Source: an uncultured Acidobacteriota bacterium
Lineage (GTDB): Bacteria > Acidobacteriota > Thermoanaerobaculia > Gp7-AA8
NCBI GenBank assembly: GCA_937870635.1
Contig: CALMZP010000031.1
Span: forward strand, 62,001-126,000
Reading direction: 5' to 3'
Length of the DNA stretch: 64,000 nucleotides
Shown here: positions 36,955-49,386 of the stretch, piece after piece
How the letters are laid out: every line of letters starts with the position of its first letter
Position numbering within the stretch: position 1 is the first letter of the stretch
Notes under the pieces: model-generated
The model's database searches: none
What the model was told of the DNA's origin: nothing
What the model saw: the letters and a program-made list of their open reading frames with translations, nothing else
Program-made: the position numbers and the translations under genes

Positions 36955-38361
36955 TCAAGGCTTGTGAATCGAATGTCCGGCCACGTCTTCGGCGGCTTCC
37001 ATGAGTGCCTCGGAAAGCGTGGGGTGGGCGTGGATCGTTTTGGCGATGGACTCGCTCGTCGCTTCGAGCGCGAGCGCGACGCCCGCTTCGGCGATCAGCT
37101 CGGTGGCCTTCGGTCCGACGATGTGGACGCCAAGGAGTTCGTCGTACTTGGCGTCGGTAACGTATTTCACGAGACCGCCGTCCGCGCCCATGATCTTGTT
37201 CTTCGCGTTCGCCGTCAGGGGGAACTTGCCGGTCTTGACGTCGTATCCGCGCTCTTTCGCTTTCTTCTCGGTGAGGCCGACCGACGCGACCTCCGGCTCG
37301 GTGTACGTCGCGTTCGGCACGTGGTCATAGTTGATGGGACGGACTTCGAGTCCCTTGATGTGCTCGACCGCGAGGATGCCTTCCGCCGACGCGCAGTGCG
37401 CGAGGGCGGGCGTAGGGACGATGTCCCCAATCGCGTAGATGCCCGGTTCCGCCGTTCGCATGAACTCGTCGATCTGCACGAAACCGCGCTGGTCGAGTTT
37501 CACCTTCGTCTTGTCGAGTCCGCAGTTCTCGGTCAGCGGCCGCCTGCCCGTCGCCGAAAGAACCACCTCGGTCTCGATGACTTGCTGCTTCCCCTTCGTT
37601 TCGACGGTCGACTTCACGCCGTTCTCAGTCACTTCGCACGACAGCACCTTGGCGTCCGTGTACACGTCGATGCCCTTCTTCTTGAAGATGCGCGTGAACT
37701 CCTTAGCGATCTCCTCGTCTTCGATCGGGAGAAGCTGCGGCATCACTTCGACGATCGTCGTGTTCGTGCCGAAGCGCGAGAAGATCGATGCGAACTCGCT
37801 CCCCACCGCGCCCGCGCCGATGACGAGCATCGACCGCGGCACGTGATCGATCTGCAGGATGTGATCGGAGTTGATGATGCGCTTGCCGTCCGACTTGATG
37901 TGGGGGAGATCCTTCGGAACGGAACCCATCGCCAGGATGATGTTCTTCGTCTTCAGCGTCTTCGGCTGGCCACCTTCGGAGCTGACCTCGACGGTTTTCG
38001 CGTCGACGACCTTGCCCCATCCGGTGATCGAGTCGACCTTGTATTTCTTGAAGTAGAACTCGATGCCCTTCGAGTTGGAGTCGACGACTCCCTGCTTGCG
38101 CTTCTGGACGACGCTCCAATCGAGCTTGATGTCGCCGACGGTGATCCCGAACTCTTTCGATTTCTGAATCTTCGACCACACCTCGGCGTTCTCGAGAAGC
38201 GACTTGGTGGGGATGCAGCCGCGATGAAGACACGTGCCGCCGAGGAATGGGTCCTTCTCGATGACCGCGGTTTTGAGGCCGAGCTGCCCGGCGCGGATGG
38301 CCGCCACGTACCCGCCCGGCCCGCTCCCGATGATCACTACGTCATATTGCTGTTCTGCCAA
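36955..38361 (-). CDS. lpdA: dihydrolipoyl dehydrogenase
   Basis: YDVVIIGSGPGGYVAAIRAGQLG; GGTCLHRGCIPTK redox disulfide. Confidence 0.95.
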   Translation of the reverse strand: MAEQQYDVVIIGSGPGGYVAAIRAGQLGLKTAVIEKDPFLGGTCLHRGCIPTKSLLENAEVWSKIQKSKEFGITVGDIKLDWSVVQKRKQGVVDSNSKGIEFYFKKYKVDSITGWGKVVDAKTVEVSSEGGQPKTLKTKNIILAMGSVPKDLPHIKSDGKRIINSDHILQIDHVPRSMLVIGAGAVGSEFASIFSRFGTNTTIVEVMPQLLPIEDEEIAKEFTRIFKKKGIDVYTDAKVLSCEVTENGVKSTVETKGKQQVIETEVVLSATGRRPLTENCGLDKTKVKLDQRGFVQIDEFMRTAEPGIYAIGDIVPTPALAHCASAEGILAVEHIKGLEVRPINYDHVPNATYTEPEVASVGLTEKKAKERGYDVKTGKFPLTANAKNKIMGADGGLVKYVTDAKYDELLGVHIVGPKATELIAEAGVALALEATSESIAKTIHAHPTLSEALMEAAEDVAGHSIHKP

Positions 38362-38436
38362 ACAAACCTCCCAGAGATGAGGGGCGGCATTATACGTATC
38401 GTGGAAGGGAAGGGCGCTCGAGCGACGAAATTTTCC

Positions 38437-41400
38437 CTACTGTGAGGGCACGTACGTCGAGTCGTTGGTGCGGTTGTCGATGACCGATCCGTACGCCGAA
38501 ACGCGGCCGGATCCGGAGATCACCTTGACCGCGATGCGGGCGTTGTAGACGGCGCTCCCGACACCGAAGCCGGACAGAGGGAACTGGAGGAAGCCGTTCG
38601 CGGCCAAATCGATTTTCAGTTTCGGCGTCACTTTCGAATCGGGCAGCACCAGCGATACTTCGACGCTGGCCGCGTTGCCGCTCGTCTCGACGAGGCCGAT
38701 GTTCGTCCGGTACTCGGACGAGTTTTCGAGCTGCAGCAGGTGAGCTGATTTCTCTCCAATGCCGATCGACTCTTCCGGCGTCACGCCGGGAGCGAAGAGC
38801 CCGAAGGTGCCATTGTCGGTCTCCGCGTAAGTCCGCGCCGTCGCAACGAGGCTGCTCGAAGATGTGGTCGATATGAGCAGTGATCCGCCGGCATTCGATT
38901 CATTGATGCCGAAGAAATTGTGGAGCACGTTGTCGAACGCCAGTACCTGGCCGCCCGCGAGGGTGACTTCCTTCGTCATTGCGCCCGCTGTGTTCCCCTG
39001 GGGGAAGTAGGTGATCTTCGCGGTCGTGGTGGCCGTGCCGGCATTGAACACCCGCACGTCGCTGCGCCACTTGGCGAGTCCATCGATGTATGCGACGCCC
39101 GGCACGACGTAGCGAGTGCCGTGCACCGCCGATTTCACGACGGGCTGTACCAGAAGCGGGTCGTTCGTCTTGTTGTCCACCATCGACGCGTAGGCGGTGA
39201 CCTTTCCGGTAGCCGAAGTCACTTCGACTTCGATTCGTCCGTCATCAAGCTGCAATCCTGCGTTCGCCAGGAACGCATTGAGCTGCTTGTGCTCGAACGC
39301 CTTCAGCGTCTCGGGAACCTCGGCGAGCGGGCGTCCTGCCGCATCGAACACGCGGATCATCACGACAGCAGGCTGGCCCGATCCTTCAACGAGGCCGAGG
39401 TTGGTGCGGTAAAGAGTGTTCTGGGCGATCTGCTGCATCGACAGCACCGACGGGACGGAACTCGGGGACTTCCCGATGAATCTCGAGAAAGGCACGGCCG
39501 GAATGTACTGGCCCAGCGTTCCAGATTCAGTCACGTTGTAAGTGCGGCTGGAGGCGATCGTGGCGGTCGCAAGCGATGAAGTCAGCGACGACGATGTGGT
39601 GGAAGTCGTGAGCGGGCGAACCTCCAGGACGCCGAGGGCAGCGCCGCCCGGCCCTGTCCCGAAGAAGCTCGCCAGGATGTCATTCAGGGCGGCCGTTCCG
39701 CCCGGCTGGATCTGAATCGTGGTGGAGCTGCCCGATACAGTGCCGTCGCTGCCCGTCGGTGTGAAGTTCAATTGATAGGTCACCGACTGCGTCGAGGTAT
39801 TCGCAAGTCGGACGTCCGACTGAAACAGCGAGTTGTTGGCACCCGGCGAATGGCCCACGGCGGGAATGATGAGCGCCTCCGCGGGGGGTGTATTCTTGCC
39901 TGTCGGCGAAACAGGTGTCACGAGGCTGATCGACACCGGCACATTCGTCGTCTGCGCTCCCCCCTTCGCGCCCTTGCCGGCCGCTCCATAGGTGAGCAGA
40001 AGCGTACCGGTGTTCGCACCGAGTGAGAGAGTGCCCGGCTCCGCGGTGATCGTGAATGTCATTCCATCGGGTCCGAGGACGCCGCTCTCGGGCGAGACAT
40101 GGAGCCACGAACGATCCATGCGCGCGGTGAAGGGGACGGGAGTCGCGGAACCGCGGACGAACATCGTCTGGACGACGCTCTGCTGCACACCGATCTCCGC
40201 GGTGCCGGGCAGCCGCTGTTCGATGGCGTTTACCGGGACGATGTGCACGCCGACGACATCTGAGAACCGGCCGCGATCATCGCTGCACGCGGAGATGCCG
40301 CGGACTCGATAGAACTTCTGAATCGGCTCGGTGGCCGGGTATACGAACGTCCTGTATGTCGCATCCAGCACCAGGTGCGTCGCGGCAGCGCTGAAGTCGC
40401 TGCGGGAATCTGATTCCTGCAGCTCGTAGCCTGTGACGGCAGCGATCGGTGCCCATCGTACGCCGTAAGGCGTATCGGCGAGGGCTTGGCCGATGACGCT
40501 GATCGCCGGACGTTCCGGCGCGTGGCACACCGCAGCCGGCGCCATCACGTCGAAGACCCCTGCGCCGGATCGAACGGGCGGGCACAGATCGAACGTCGCC
40601 TCGACGTACCACTCCACGCGTCCGGTCGGAAGCGTTGCGACGACTTCTGTCCGGGTGGGATTCGCGATGAGCACAGGCCGGTCATTACCGAGGACCGCCC
40701 ATACGCGATAAGCACTCGCGCCGGCAACGGCGGTCCACGAAAGTTGCACGGGATTGGTGACGAGCGCGCGCTCGGGCGGCGCCTGCAGAACAGGCGGCCG
40801 CGCATCGCATGAAGGAGGCAGTTCGACTGAGAACGTCCTGTGATTCGATTCGACGGGGCTGCAACCGCCGCGGAAGGCGATTACCCACCACTCGATCGTC
40901 GCCCCGGCGGGCATGTGGCGGGTCAATGCCGTCTCCGCGGTCGTTTCGCCGACGGGCGCCGGCTCACCGGTCGCGGTCTTCGCGACCACGACGTACTTCA
41001 CCGCGCCTGTCACCGGACTCCATGACAGTTCAACGGGCGACTTCATGTCCTGCGCGCCGTCGGGCGGCGTGATCAACTCCGGTTTTTCATCGCGGCAATT
41101 CGTCGATTCGGGAATCGTGAACCTGAAGCGGGCCGAGTTCGTCGAGGGACACGCCTTGAACACCGCTTCCACGAACCACGTCACCCGGGAGGGCGGAATC
41201 GCGCGCGCGAGCGAGGTTTCACGCGTTTCACCGATGAGGATGAAGTCCGTGATCTTCCCTTCGCTCTCGAACGACGCATAAACGCGGTACCCGGCCGCCT
41301 CGGACACTTCACTCCAGAGGAACGTGATCGCCGAAGAGAGTCCGGTGGCGCCGTCCACGGGAGTGATCAGAGAAGGCGCGTCCGTGCTGCAACGCGGTTC

Positions 41401-44400
41401 GGTTTGCGCGATGCGGAAGAATCCACGGGTTGAAAGCAGCGGACGGCAGCCGGCGAACACCGCTTCGACGAACCATGCGTACACCCCCGGATCGCCAGTC
41501 ATCGTTACGGCCGTTTCCTTCGTCTCGGCGAAGTCTTCGGGTGCAGAACCGTTGAACGAGCGCCAGACGCGGTAGCCGATCGCGCCGGGAGCCGGCGACC
41601 ACCGCAGCTCGACGGATGGATTCACGTCAACCGGAGCCGATTCGGAACCAACAGGGGAAACGAGCGCGGGCGGCCGGTTCGATCCGCACGTGTCCGCCGC
41701 CTGCACGGTGAATGCGCCGTCGGGAGAGATGATCGAGCGGCAGTCCGGACCGAAGAGAGCTTCGACGCTCCATTTCACGGCGCCGCTCGTGATAGCGGCA
41801 GTTGCCGTGGTGGACGTCGATTTTGCAACGACGGAAGGCGTCGCGCCATCGATCGACGCCCATACGCGATAGTCGGTGGCCCCGCTGATACCACTCCACG
41901 AAAACGTCACCGGGCTCGTGACGATCGCATTCGCAGCGGGTGCGTTGAGCGTGATTGAACCTGCGGGGCAAGTCTTCGCTTCGATGAGGACGAATGAAGA
42001 GACGGACGATCGCGCCGGGTCGCAGCCAAGGAAGAGGGCTTCGACCTGCCAAGCCACCTTCGCCGGGGCGTTCAGGATTTGCGTGTGCGTCGTACCAGTC
42101 GTCTTCGCCGCGGCTTCGAAAGCGCTGCCGTCGATCGAGAGATAGAGGATGTACGCAACAGCTCCCTTCGCCGCGTTCCAGGTGAACGTGACCGGGGAGA
42201 GCACGGCGCTCGCACCATTGGCCGGGCTGATCAGTGTCGGCGCCGTCGTCGAACAGGTGGTGCCTGCCGAAACGGTGAATGTTCTGCGCGCGGAGAACGT
42301 CGATGCGCACCCCTCGAAGAGCGCTTCGACCTGCCACACCACCGAGCTGCCACTTGCGAACGTCGCTTCATGACGGGTAGCCGTCGTGGTCGTCAGGACC
42401 GCGGTACTTCCACCGTTGACGGATGCCAGCACCCGGTATCCACTTGCCCCGCTCACCAGACTCCATGAGAAGGTCACCGGCGAATTGAGGCCCGTGGCTC
42501 CGTCGGGCGGAATCTCCAGCGAAGGCGCCGGCGGATTCGAGGGACAGAGTGTGGACTTGGCCGTGCTGAACCGGAAGCTGGCCGATACGGTTGCGGGACA
42601 GTCGGCAAAGCTCGTCAGCACCGACCACGAGATCGCTCCCTGCGGGACCTCGATCTTGACCGTCGTGTTCGTCGTGCTGGCAACTTTCGCCGGCGGCGCG
42701 CCGTCGATCGACAACAGAAGCGTGTAGCCGATCGCGCCCGGAACCGCTCTCCACTCGAAGACGACGATTGTGCCGAGACCTGTCGCTCCGTCCGCGGGCG
42801 AGACGAGAACCGCCATCGCGGTCGGGCAGCTCGTGGCGGCCACGACCGAGAACTTCGACGGCGATGAGACGGTCGACCTGCAGGCGGGCCCGAAGTTGCT
42901 GCGGACTGTCCAGACGTACTCTCCGGCCGAAAGACTCGCGCTGGCGTTCGTCTCACTCGTCGACGCCGCGATCGAGAATGTTGCACCACCGTCTTTCGAG
43001 ACCAGAACGTCATAGCTCACGCTGCCGCTCACCGCTGTCCATGAGAATGCGATGGGCCGTGTTCCATCGAAGGTGGCTCCCGCGGCGGGACCGAGAACGG
43101 TCGCGATGCCGGTCGGGCACGGCGCCGCAATTTCCAGGCTGATCGTGCTCGAACCGGAGCAGCGGTTCGCGTCGGTGGCGGTGATGATGAATTTGAACGA
43201 GCCGGCGGTCTTCGGAGTGCCGGAGATCGTGCCGTCGGTTGCGAGCAACAGACCGTCGGGAAGAACGGTGCCGCCGTCGAGGGCGAAGGTATGAGGCGCG
43301 GCGCCGCCGCTGGCCGTGAGGGCCTGCTTGTAACCGACGCCGGCGGTACCGGCCGGGAGAGTGAGGGGGCCGACGGTGATCGTGGGGCAGCGGGGCGGTG
43401 CGATGTCGAGCGTGATCGTGCTCGAACCGGAGCAGCGGTTCGCGTCGGTGGCGGTGACGATGAATTTGAACGAGCCGGCGGTCTTCGGAGTGCCGGAGAT
43501 GGTGCCGTCGGTTGCGAGCAACAGACCGTCGGGAAGAACGGTGCCGCCGTCGAGAGCGAATGTATGAGGGGCGGCGCCGCCGCTGGCGGCGAGGGCCTGC
43601 TTGTAACCGACACCGACGGTGCCGCCGGGGAGAGCCGGCGGCCCGACCGTGATGGCGGGACAGATGTCGATCCGGATGGTGCTCGAACCGGAGCAGGCGG
43701 TGTTGGTGTCCGTGGCTGTGACGATGAAACTGAACGAGCCGGCAGTCTTCGGTGTGCCGGAGATCGTGCCGTCGGTCGACAGAAGAAGACCGTCGGGAAG
43801 CACGGTGCCGCCGCCGAGGGCGAACGTATGAGGCCCGGCGCTGCCGCTGGCCGAGAGTGCCTCCTTGTAACTGACGCCGACGGTGCCGCGGGGGAGAGCC
43901 GGCGGCCCGACGGTGATGGCCGGGCAGATGTCGAGGGTGATCGTGCTCGAACCAAAGCAGCCGTTCGCGTCGGTGGCGGTGATGATGAATTTGAACGAGC
44001 CGGCGGTTCTCGGAGTGCCGGAGATCGTGCCGTCGGTCGCGAGCAACAGACCGTCGGGAAGCACGGTGCCGCCGCCGAGGGCGAATGTATGAGGGGCGGC
44101 GCCGCCGCTGGCGGCGAGGGCCTGCTTGTAGGCAACACCGACGGTGCCGCCGGGGAGAGCCGGCGGCCCGACCGTGATCGCCGGGCACGCCGTGAAGGTA
44201 AAAGTGGCGGAGTCCTGCGGCGGGCACCTCAGATTGATGAAGTTTGTCCGGACCAGCCATGAAAACTTCCCGACGCCCAGTTTTTCAACGTGCGAGGTGG
44301 AGGTCGTGTTGAATGTAGTGGTCCTGCCGCCGTCCGGCGTGAGCAGCAGGTCATAACTTGCCGCATCCGTCATGGCTGCCCATGAAAATGTGATGGCGCC

Positions 44401-44541
44401 TGCTGCTGGACGGGAGTCCTGGCGCGGTTCGAGGAGCTTCGTTCCCGTGGTCGCGCACTGCGCATGCGAATCGAGTGCGAACGCTGAGAGCAGAACGGCG
44501 GCCGCCAGCAGTGTCCGCACACTGTTCTTCATGATGCTCAT
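38437..44541 (-). CDS. 2034-aa secreted multi-repeat protein (He_PIG-like and fibronectin-III/Ig-like repeats)
   Basis: Signal peptide; four CPAITVGPPALPGGTVGVxYKxALxASG... units; many VTFSWS.VSGA.GYRV.ASIDG units; C-terminal FQSDVRLANTS-type blocks. Confidence 0.8.
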   Translation of the reverse strand: MSIMKNSVRTLLAAAVLLSAFALDSHAQCATTGTKLLEPRQDSRPAAGAITFSWAAMTDAASYDLLLTPDGGRTTTFNTTSTSHVEKLGVGKFSWLVRTNFINLRCPPQDSATFTFTACPAITVGPPALPGGTVGVAYKQALAASGGAAPHTFALGGGTVLPDGLLLATDGTISGTPRTAGSFKFIITATDANGCFGSSTITLDICPAITVGPPALPRGTVGVSYKEALSASGSAGPHTFALGGGTVLPDGLLLSTDGTISGTPKTAGSFSFIVTATDTNTACSGSSTIRIDICPAITVGPPALPGGTVGVGYKQALAASGGAAPHTFALDGGTVLPDGLLLATDGTISGTPKTAGSFKFIVTATDANRCSGSSTITLDIAPPRCPTITVGPLTLPAGTAGVGYKQALTASGGAAPHTFALDGGTVLPDGLLLATDGTISGTPKTAGSFKFIITATDANRCSGSSTISLEIAAPCPTGIATVLGPAAGATFDGTRPIAFSWTAVSGSVSYDVLVSKDGGATFSIAASTSETNASASLSAGEYVWTVRSNFGPACRSTVSSPSKFSVVAATSCPTAMAVLVSPADGATGLGTIVVFEWRAVPGAIGYTLLLSIDGAPPAKVASTTNTTVKIEVPQGAISWSVLTSFADCPATVSASFRFSTAKSTLCPSNPPAPSLEIPPDGATGLNSPVTFSWSLVSGASGYRVLASVNGGSTAVLTTTTATRHEATFASGSSVVWQVEALFEGCASTFSARRTFTVSAGTTCSTTAPTLISPANGASAVLSPVTFTWNAAKGAVAYILYLSIDGSAFEAAAKTTGTTHTQILNAPAKVAWQVEALFLGCDPARSSVSSFVLIEAKTCPAGSITLNAPAANAIVTSPVTFSWSGISGATDYRVWASIDGATPSVVAKSTSTTATAAITSGAVKWSVEALFGPDCRSIISPDGAFTVQAADTCGSNRPPALVSPVGSESAPVDVNPSVELRWSPAPGAIGYRVWRSFNGSAPEDFAETKETAVTMTGDPGVYAWFVEAVFAGCRPLLSTRGFFRIAQTEPRCSTDAPSLITPVDGATGLSSAITFLWSEVSEAAGYRVYASFESEGKITDFILIGETRETSLARAIPPSRVTWFVEAVFKACPSTNSARFRFTIPESTNCRDEKPELITPPDGAQDMKSPVELSWSPVTGAVKYVVVAKTATGEPAPVGETTAETALTRHMPAGATIEWWVIAFRGGCSPVESNHRTFSVELPPSCDARPPVLQAPPERALVTNPVQLSWTAVAGASAYRVWAVLGNDRPVLIANPTRTEVVATLPTGRVEWYVEATFDLCPPVRSGAGVFDVMAPAAVCHAPERPAISVIGQALADTPYGVRWAPIAAVTGYELQESDSRSDFSAAATHLVLDATYRTFVYPATEPIQKFYRVRGISACSDDRGRFSDVVGVHIVPVNAIEQRLPGTAEIGVQQSVVQTMFVRGSATPVPFTARMDRSWLHVSPESGVLGPDGMTFTITAEPGTLSLGANTGTLLLTYGAAGKGAKGGAQTTNVPVSISLVTPVSPTGKNTPPAEALIIPAVGHSPGANNSLFQSDVRLANTSTQSVTYQLNFTPTGSDGTVSGSSTTIQIQPGGTAALNDILASFFGTGPGGAALGVLEVRPLTTSTTSSSLTSSLATATIASSRTYNVTESGTLGQYIPAVPFSRFIGKSPSSVPSVLSMQQIAQNTLYRTNLGLVEGSGQPAVVMIRVFDAAGRPLAEVPETLKAFEHKQLNAFLANAGLQLDDGRIEVEVTSATGKVTAYASMVDNKTNDPLLVQPVVKSAVHGTRYVVPGVAYIDGLAKWRSDVRVFNAGTATTTAKITYFPQGNTAGAMTKEVTLAGGQVLAFDNVLHNFFGINESNAGGSLLISTTSSSSLVATARTYAETDNGTFGLFAPGVTPEESIGIGEKSAHLLQLENSSEYRTNIGLVETSGNAASVEVSLVLPDSKVTPKLKIDLAANGFLQFPLSGFGVGSAVYNARIAVKVISGSGRVSAYGSVIDNRTNDSTYVPSQ
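43133..44187 (-). repeat. Four ~264-bp tandem coding repeats inside the giant protein gene
   Basis: Four near-identical 85-88-aa units beginning CPxITVGP. Confidence 0.9.
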
Positions 44542-44700
44542 GCGTTCTCCGGCCGTTTTTCTGCGGCTCGCCTGGACCGATCTTCAGGAACTGGGGAAAG
44601 GCCGCGTGCAAGACGGCCCGTGGACACCTTTTCAATGTAGGTATCTCAAGGAACTCTTGGCGTGACCGGTATCACGAGATTTTAGAGCAAATAACCGATT

Positions 44701-45825
<1,125 letters not shown>

Positions 45826-45864
45826 GGGAGAGAGATCGTGACACAGAAGGCGCATTCGAGCCTC

Positions 45865-45965
45865 TGTCATCCGAGCGTGAGCGAGGGACCTGGGGGCCGG
45901 GTGGCTCGAAGATCGTGCCTCGTGCCCCCCATCCCCCAGGTCCCTCGCTCACGCTCGGGATGACA
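45865..45965. repeat. TCATCCCGAGCG-family inverted repeat
   Basis: tgtcatccgagcgtgagcgagggacctggggg ... cccccaggtccctcgctcacgctcgggatgaca. Confidence 0.92.
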
Positions 45966-45982
45966 AGTTTCCCCGAAACAAA

Positions 45983-46006
45983 AACGCGGGCCTTGCGGCC
46001 CGCGTT
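45983..46006 (-). terminator. intrinsic terminator of the lipoprotein gene
   Basis: Minus strand AACGCGGGCC-GCAA-GGCCCGCGTT followed by TTTGTTT. Confidence 0.8.
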
Positions 46007-46028
46007 CGGAGGATTCAACGGGGACGAA

Positions 46029-46811
46029 CTATTGTTGCTTCCTCGCGTCCTGGACGGCCTTGTCGACCTGCTTCGACCAGTCTTCCACGCTCTTCTGTGC
46101 GTCGGTTTCGTTGTCGGTGTACTTGGCCAGCTCGGACGCATAAGCGTTCAGCTCGTTCTCGTACTTGGCGACGATCTGCCGGTTGTGCGCGAGGGCCGGG
46201 TCGGCCGCTTCGTTGCTCTTCATCTCGTTCTTGTTCGTCTCGTACGCGGCGAGCATGTCGGCGTACATTTTCTTCGTCGTCTCGTCCGTCGCTTCGTCGT
46301 GGGCTTTCTTCGCCTGAGCGATGGCGGCGTTCATCTGCGCGCTGATGGCCTCGTTCATCTTGTCGGCCATCGCTGCGCCGCTGACCGCCAGCACCTGCTC
46401 CTTGACCCAGAGGTATTCCTGGGTGTTGTAACCGAGCTGCTTCGCGGCGCGGATATCGGCGGTGAGGAGATCGGCGACCGATCCGAGGGTCTTGAAACCC
46501 TCCATCATGCCCGCGATCGACTTCTCGCCCGACGCCTTGGCCTTGTCGGCGTGCTGCTTCGCTTCTTCCTTCGCCACGCGCGCGATCTTCTTCTCTTCTT
46601 CGCGGACCTTCAGATACATCTGCATCTGAGCGTCCGTCAGCTTGCCGTCTTCGGGAGCTTCATAGGTGTCGTCGGCGACCTCTTTCATGAGATCGGTGGT
46701 GCCCTTTTTCTCGAGGTCCCTGGAGATACCCGCGGCATCGAGGGCTTCTTTGGCCTTGCAGCCGCCGAGGAGAACGGATAGGCAGACGAGGATTGTGAGT
46801 GTGCGACGCAT
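46029..46811 (-). CDS. alpha-helical lipoprotein of unknown function
   Basis: MRRTLTILVCLSVLLGGCKAKEALDAAG; Lys/Glu-rich helical body. Confidence 0.65.
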   Translation of the reverse strand: MRRTLTILVCLSVLLGGCKAKEALDAAGISRDLEKKGTTDLMKEVADDTYEAPEDGKLTDAQMQMYLKVREEEKKIARVAKEEAKQHADKAKASGEKSIAGMMEGFKTLGSVADLLTADIRAAKQLGYNTQEYLWVKEQVLAVSGAAMADKMNEAISAQMNAAIAQAKKAHDEATDETTKKMYADMLAAYETNKNEMKSNEAADPALAHNRQIVAKYENELNAYASELAKYTDNETDAQKSVEDWSKQVDKAVQDARKQQ

Positions 46812-46887
46812 GGGGATCGGCCTCCAAATAAGATTGTGGCTGAATTTTACACGATTTCGGAAACCAGGCCAGCGCTCGCCAGCATGA

Positions 46888-47973
<1,086 letters not shown>

Positions 47974-48025
47974 CGAAGACTCCGTATCCGATTTAGAACA
48001 GGGAGTATCGCATAGAATCCGGGAG

Positions 48026-48307
48026 GTGACGGACGAGCCGTTCGAGGTGCCGATCGAAGACGTTCTCGACCTCCATGCGTTTCGCCCGGCCGACGTGAAA
48101 GACGTCGCGCACGAGTATCTGATGGAAGCGCGGAAGCGCGGTCTTCGCCAGGTCCGGCTGATTCACGGCCGGGGGATGGGGGTGCAGCGCGAACGGGTGC
48201 AGAGCCTCCTGCGGACCCTCGACTGGGTCGAAGCGTTTCACGATGCCGATCACACCGGGGGAGGGTGGGGAGCTACCGTCGTGTTGTTGAAACCAATTGA
48301 GAATTGA
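48026..48307 (+). CDS. Smr-domain protein
   Basis: LDLHAFRPADVKDVAHEYLMEARKRGLRQVRLIHGRGMGVQRERV. Confidence 0.88.
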   Translation: MTDEPFEVPIEDVLDLHAFRPADVKDVAHEYLMEARKRGLRQVRLIHGRGMGVQRERVQSLLRTLDWVEAFHDADHTGGGWGATVVLLKPIEN

Positions 48308-48353
48308 GGATTGAGGATTGAGAAATGAGTTAATCGTTAAGCGTTCTCAATTC
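48296..48353. repeat. GGATTGA heptamer tandem repeat with short inverted partner
   Basis: attgagaattgaggattgaggattgag ... ttctcaattc. Confidence 0.75.
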
Positions 48354-48389
48354 CAGAATGGCGCCGATCTCGCTACTGTTACGTCTGAC

Positions 48390-49376
48390 ATGAGTACCCT
48401 GTTCGAAGAGCTGAGCCGCGTCACCACCTACGACTACTCGCCTGAAGAGGTGCGTGAGTTCGAGGTGCTGCACGAGGAGATCCGGGCGCTGAAGAAGCAG
48501 CGCAACGCGGTCATCGTCGCGCACAACTACTATCGTCCGGAGATCCTGAAGGTCGCCGATTTCGTCGGCGATTCGCTCGAGCTTGCTCTGATGGCATCGA
48601 AGGTCAAGGATGCCGACGTCATTGAATTCGCCGGCGTTCACTTCATGGCCGAGACGGCGAAGATCGTCAATCCGACGCGCACCGTTCTGCTGCCGAACCT
48701 CCTGGCCGGCTGTCAGCTCGCCGACGCCGCCCCCGCCGAAGACTTGGCCGTGCGCATCGCGGAGCTCCGCGCGAAGCACCCCGATCTCGCCGTGGTCAGC
48801 TACGTCAACACCACCGCCGCCGTCAAAGCCCTCTCCGATATCATCGTCACCTCGGCCAACGCGGCGAAGGTCGTCCGCACGCTGTCGAGCAAGAACATCC
48901 TCTTCGTCCCCGACCGCAATCTCGCGAACCATGTCGCCGAGCAGGTGCCGGAGAAGAACATCATCCCGTGGGACGGGTACTGCTACGTGCACCAGCAGAT
49001 CACGCCGGAAGAAATCTCGCGCATCCGCAAGGCCGACCCGGAGCTGCAGATCATGGTTCACCCTGAATGCCGCCCCGACGTCGCCGATCTCGCCGACGCG
49101 GTGCTCTCCACGTCGGGCATGGTCCGGTTCGCGAAAGAGCGCCCCGAGTTGCGGTTCCTCGTGGTCACCGAATGCGGCCTTTCCGATCGCCTGGCGATGG
49201 AGGTTCCCGACAAGACCTTCGTCAAGGGTTGCAAGCTCTGCACGTTCATGAAGGTCACCCGGCTCGAAGACGTTCGCGATTCCCTTCGCGACATGAAGTA
49301 CGAGATCGTCGTGCCGGAAGAAATCCGCGTCCCCGCGGAACGGGCGCTGCGTCGCATGTTCGAAGCGACAGAATGA
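48390..49376 (+). CDS. nadA: quinolinate synthase
   Basis: NAVIVAHNYYRPEILKVADFVGDSLELALMA; VHPECRPDVADLADAVLSTSGM; FVKGCKLCTFMK. Confidence 0.95.
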   Translation: MSTLFEELSRVTTYDYSPEEVREFEVLHEEIRALKKQRNAVIVAHNYYRPEILKVADFVGDSLELALMASKVKDADVIEFAGVHFMAETAKIVNPTRTVLLPNLLAGCQLADAAPAEDLAVRIAELRAKHPDLAVVSYVNTTAAVKALSDIIVTSANAAKVVRTLSSKNILFVPDRNLANHVAEQVPEKNIIPWDGYCYVHQQITPEEISRIRKADPELQIMVHPECRPDVADLADAVLSTSGMVRFAKERPELRFLVVTECGLSDRLAMEVPDKTFVKGCKLCTFMKVTRLEDVRDSLRDMKYEIVVPEEIRVPAERALRRMFEATE

Positions 49377-49386
49377 CCCTTCCCTG

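Noticed and set aside
36775-38445. 556-aa plus-strand ORF antisense to lpdA
   Set aside because: Shadow ORF; the opposite strand encodes a complete dihydrolipoyl dehydrogenase.
43133-44187. CRISPR-like periodic repeats
   Set aside because: Unit of ~264 bp, fully coding and without unique spacers; no cas genes in the window.
43291-44262. 323-aa plus-strand ORF with internal repeats
   Set aside because: It is the antisense reading of the He_PIG-type tandem repeats of the 2034-aa protein.
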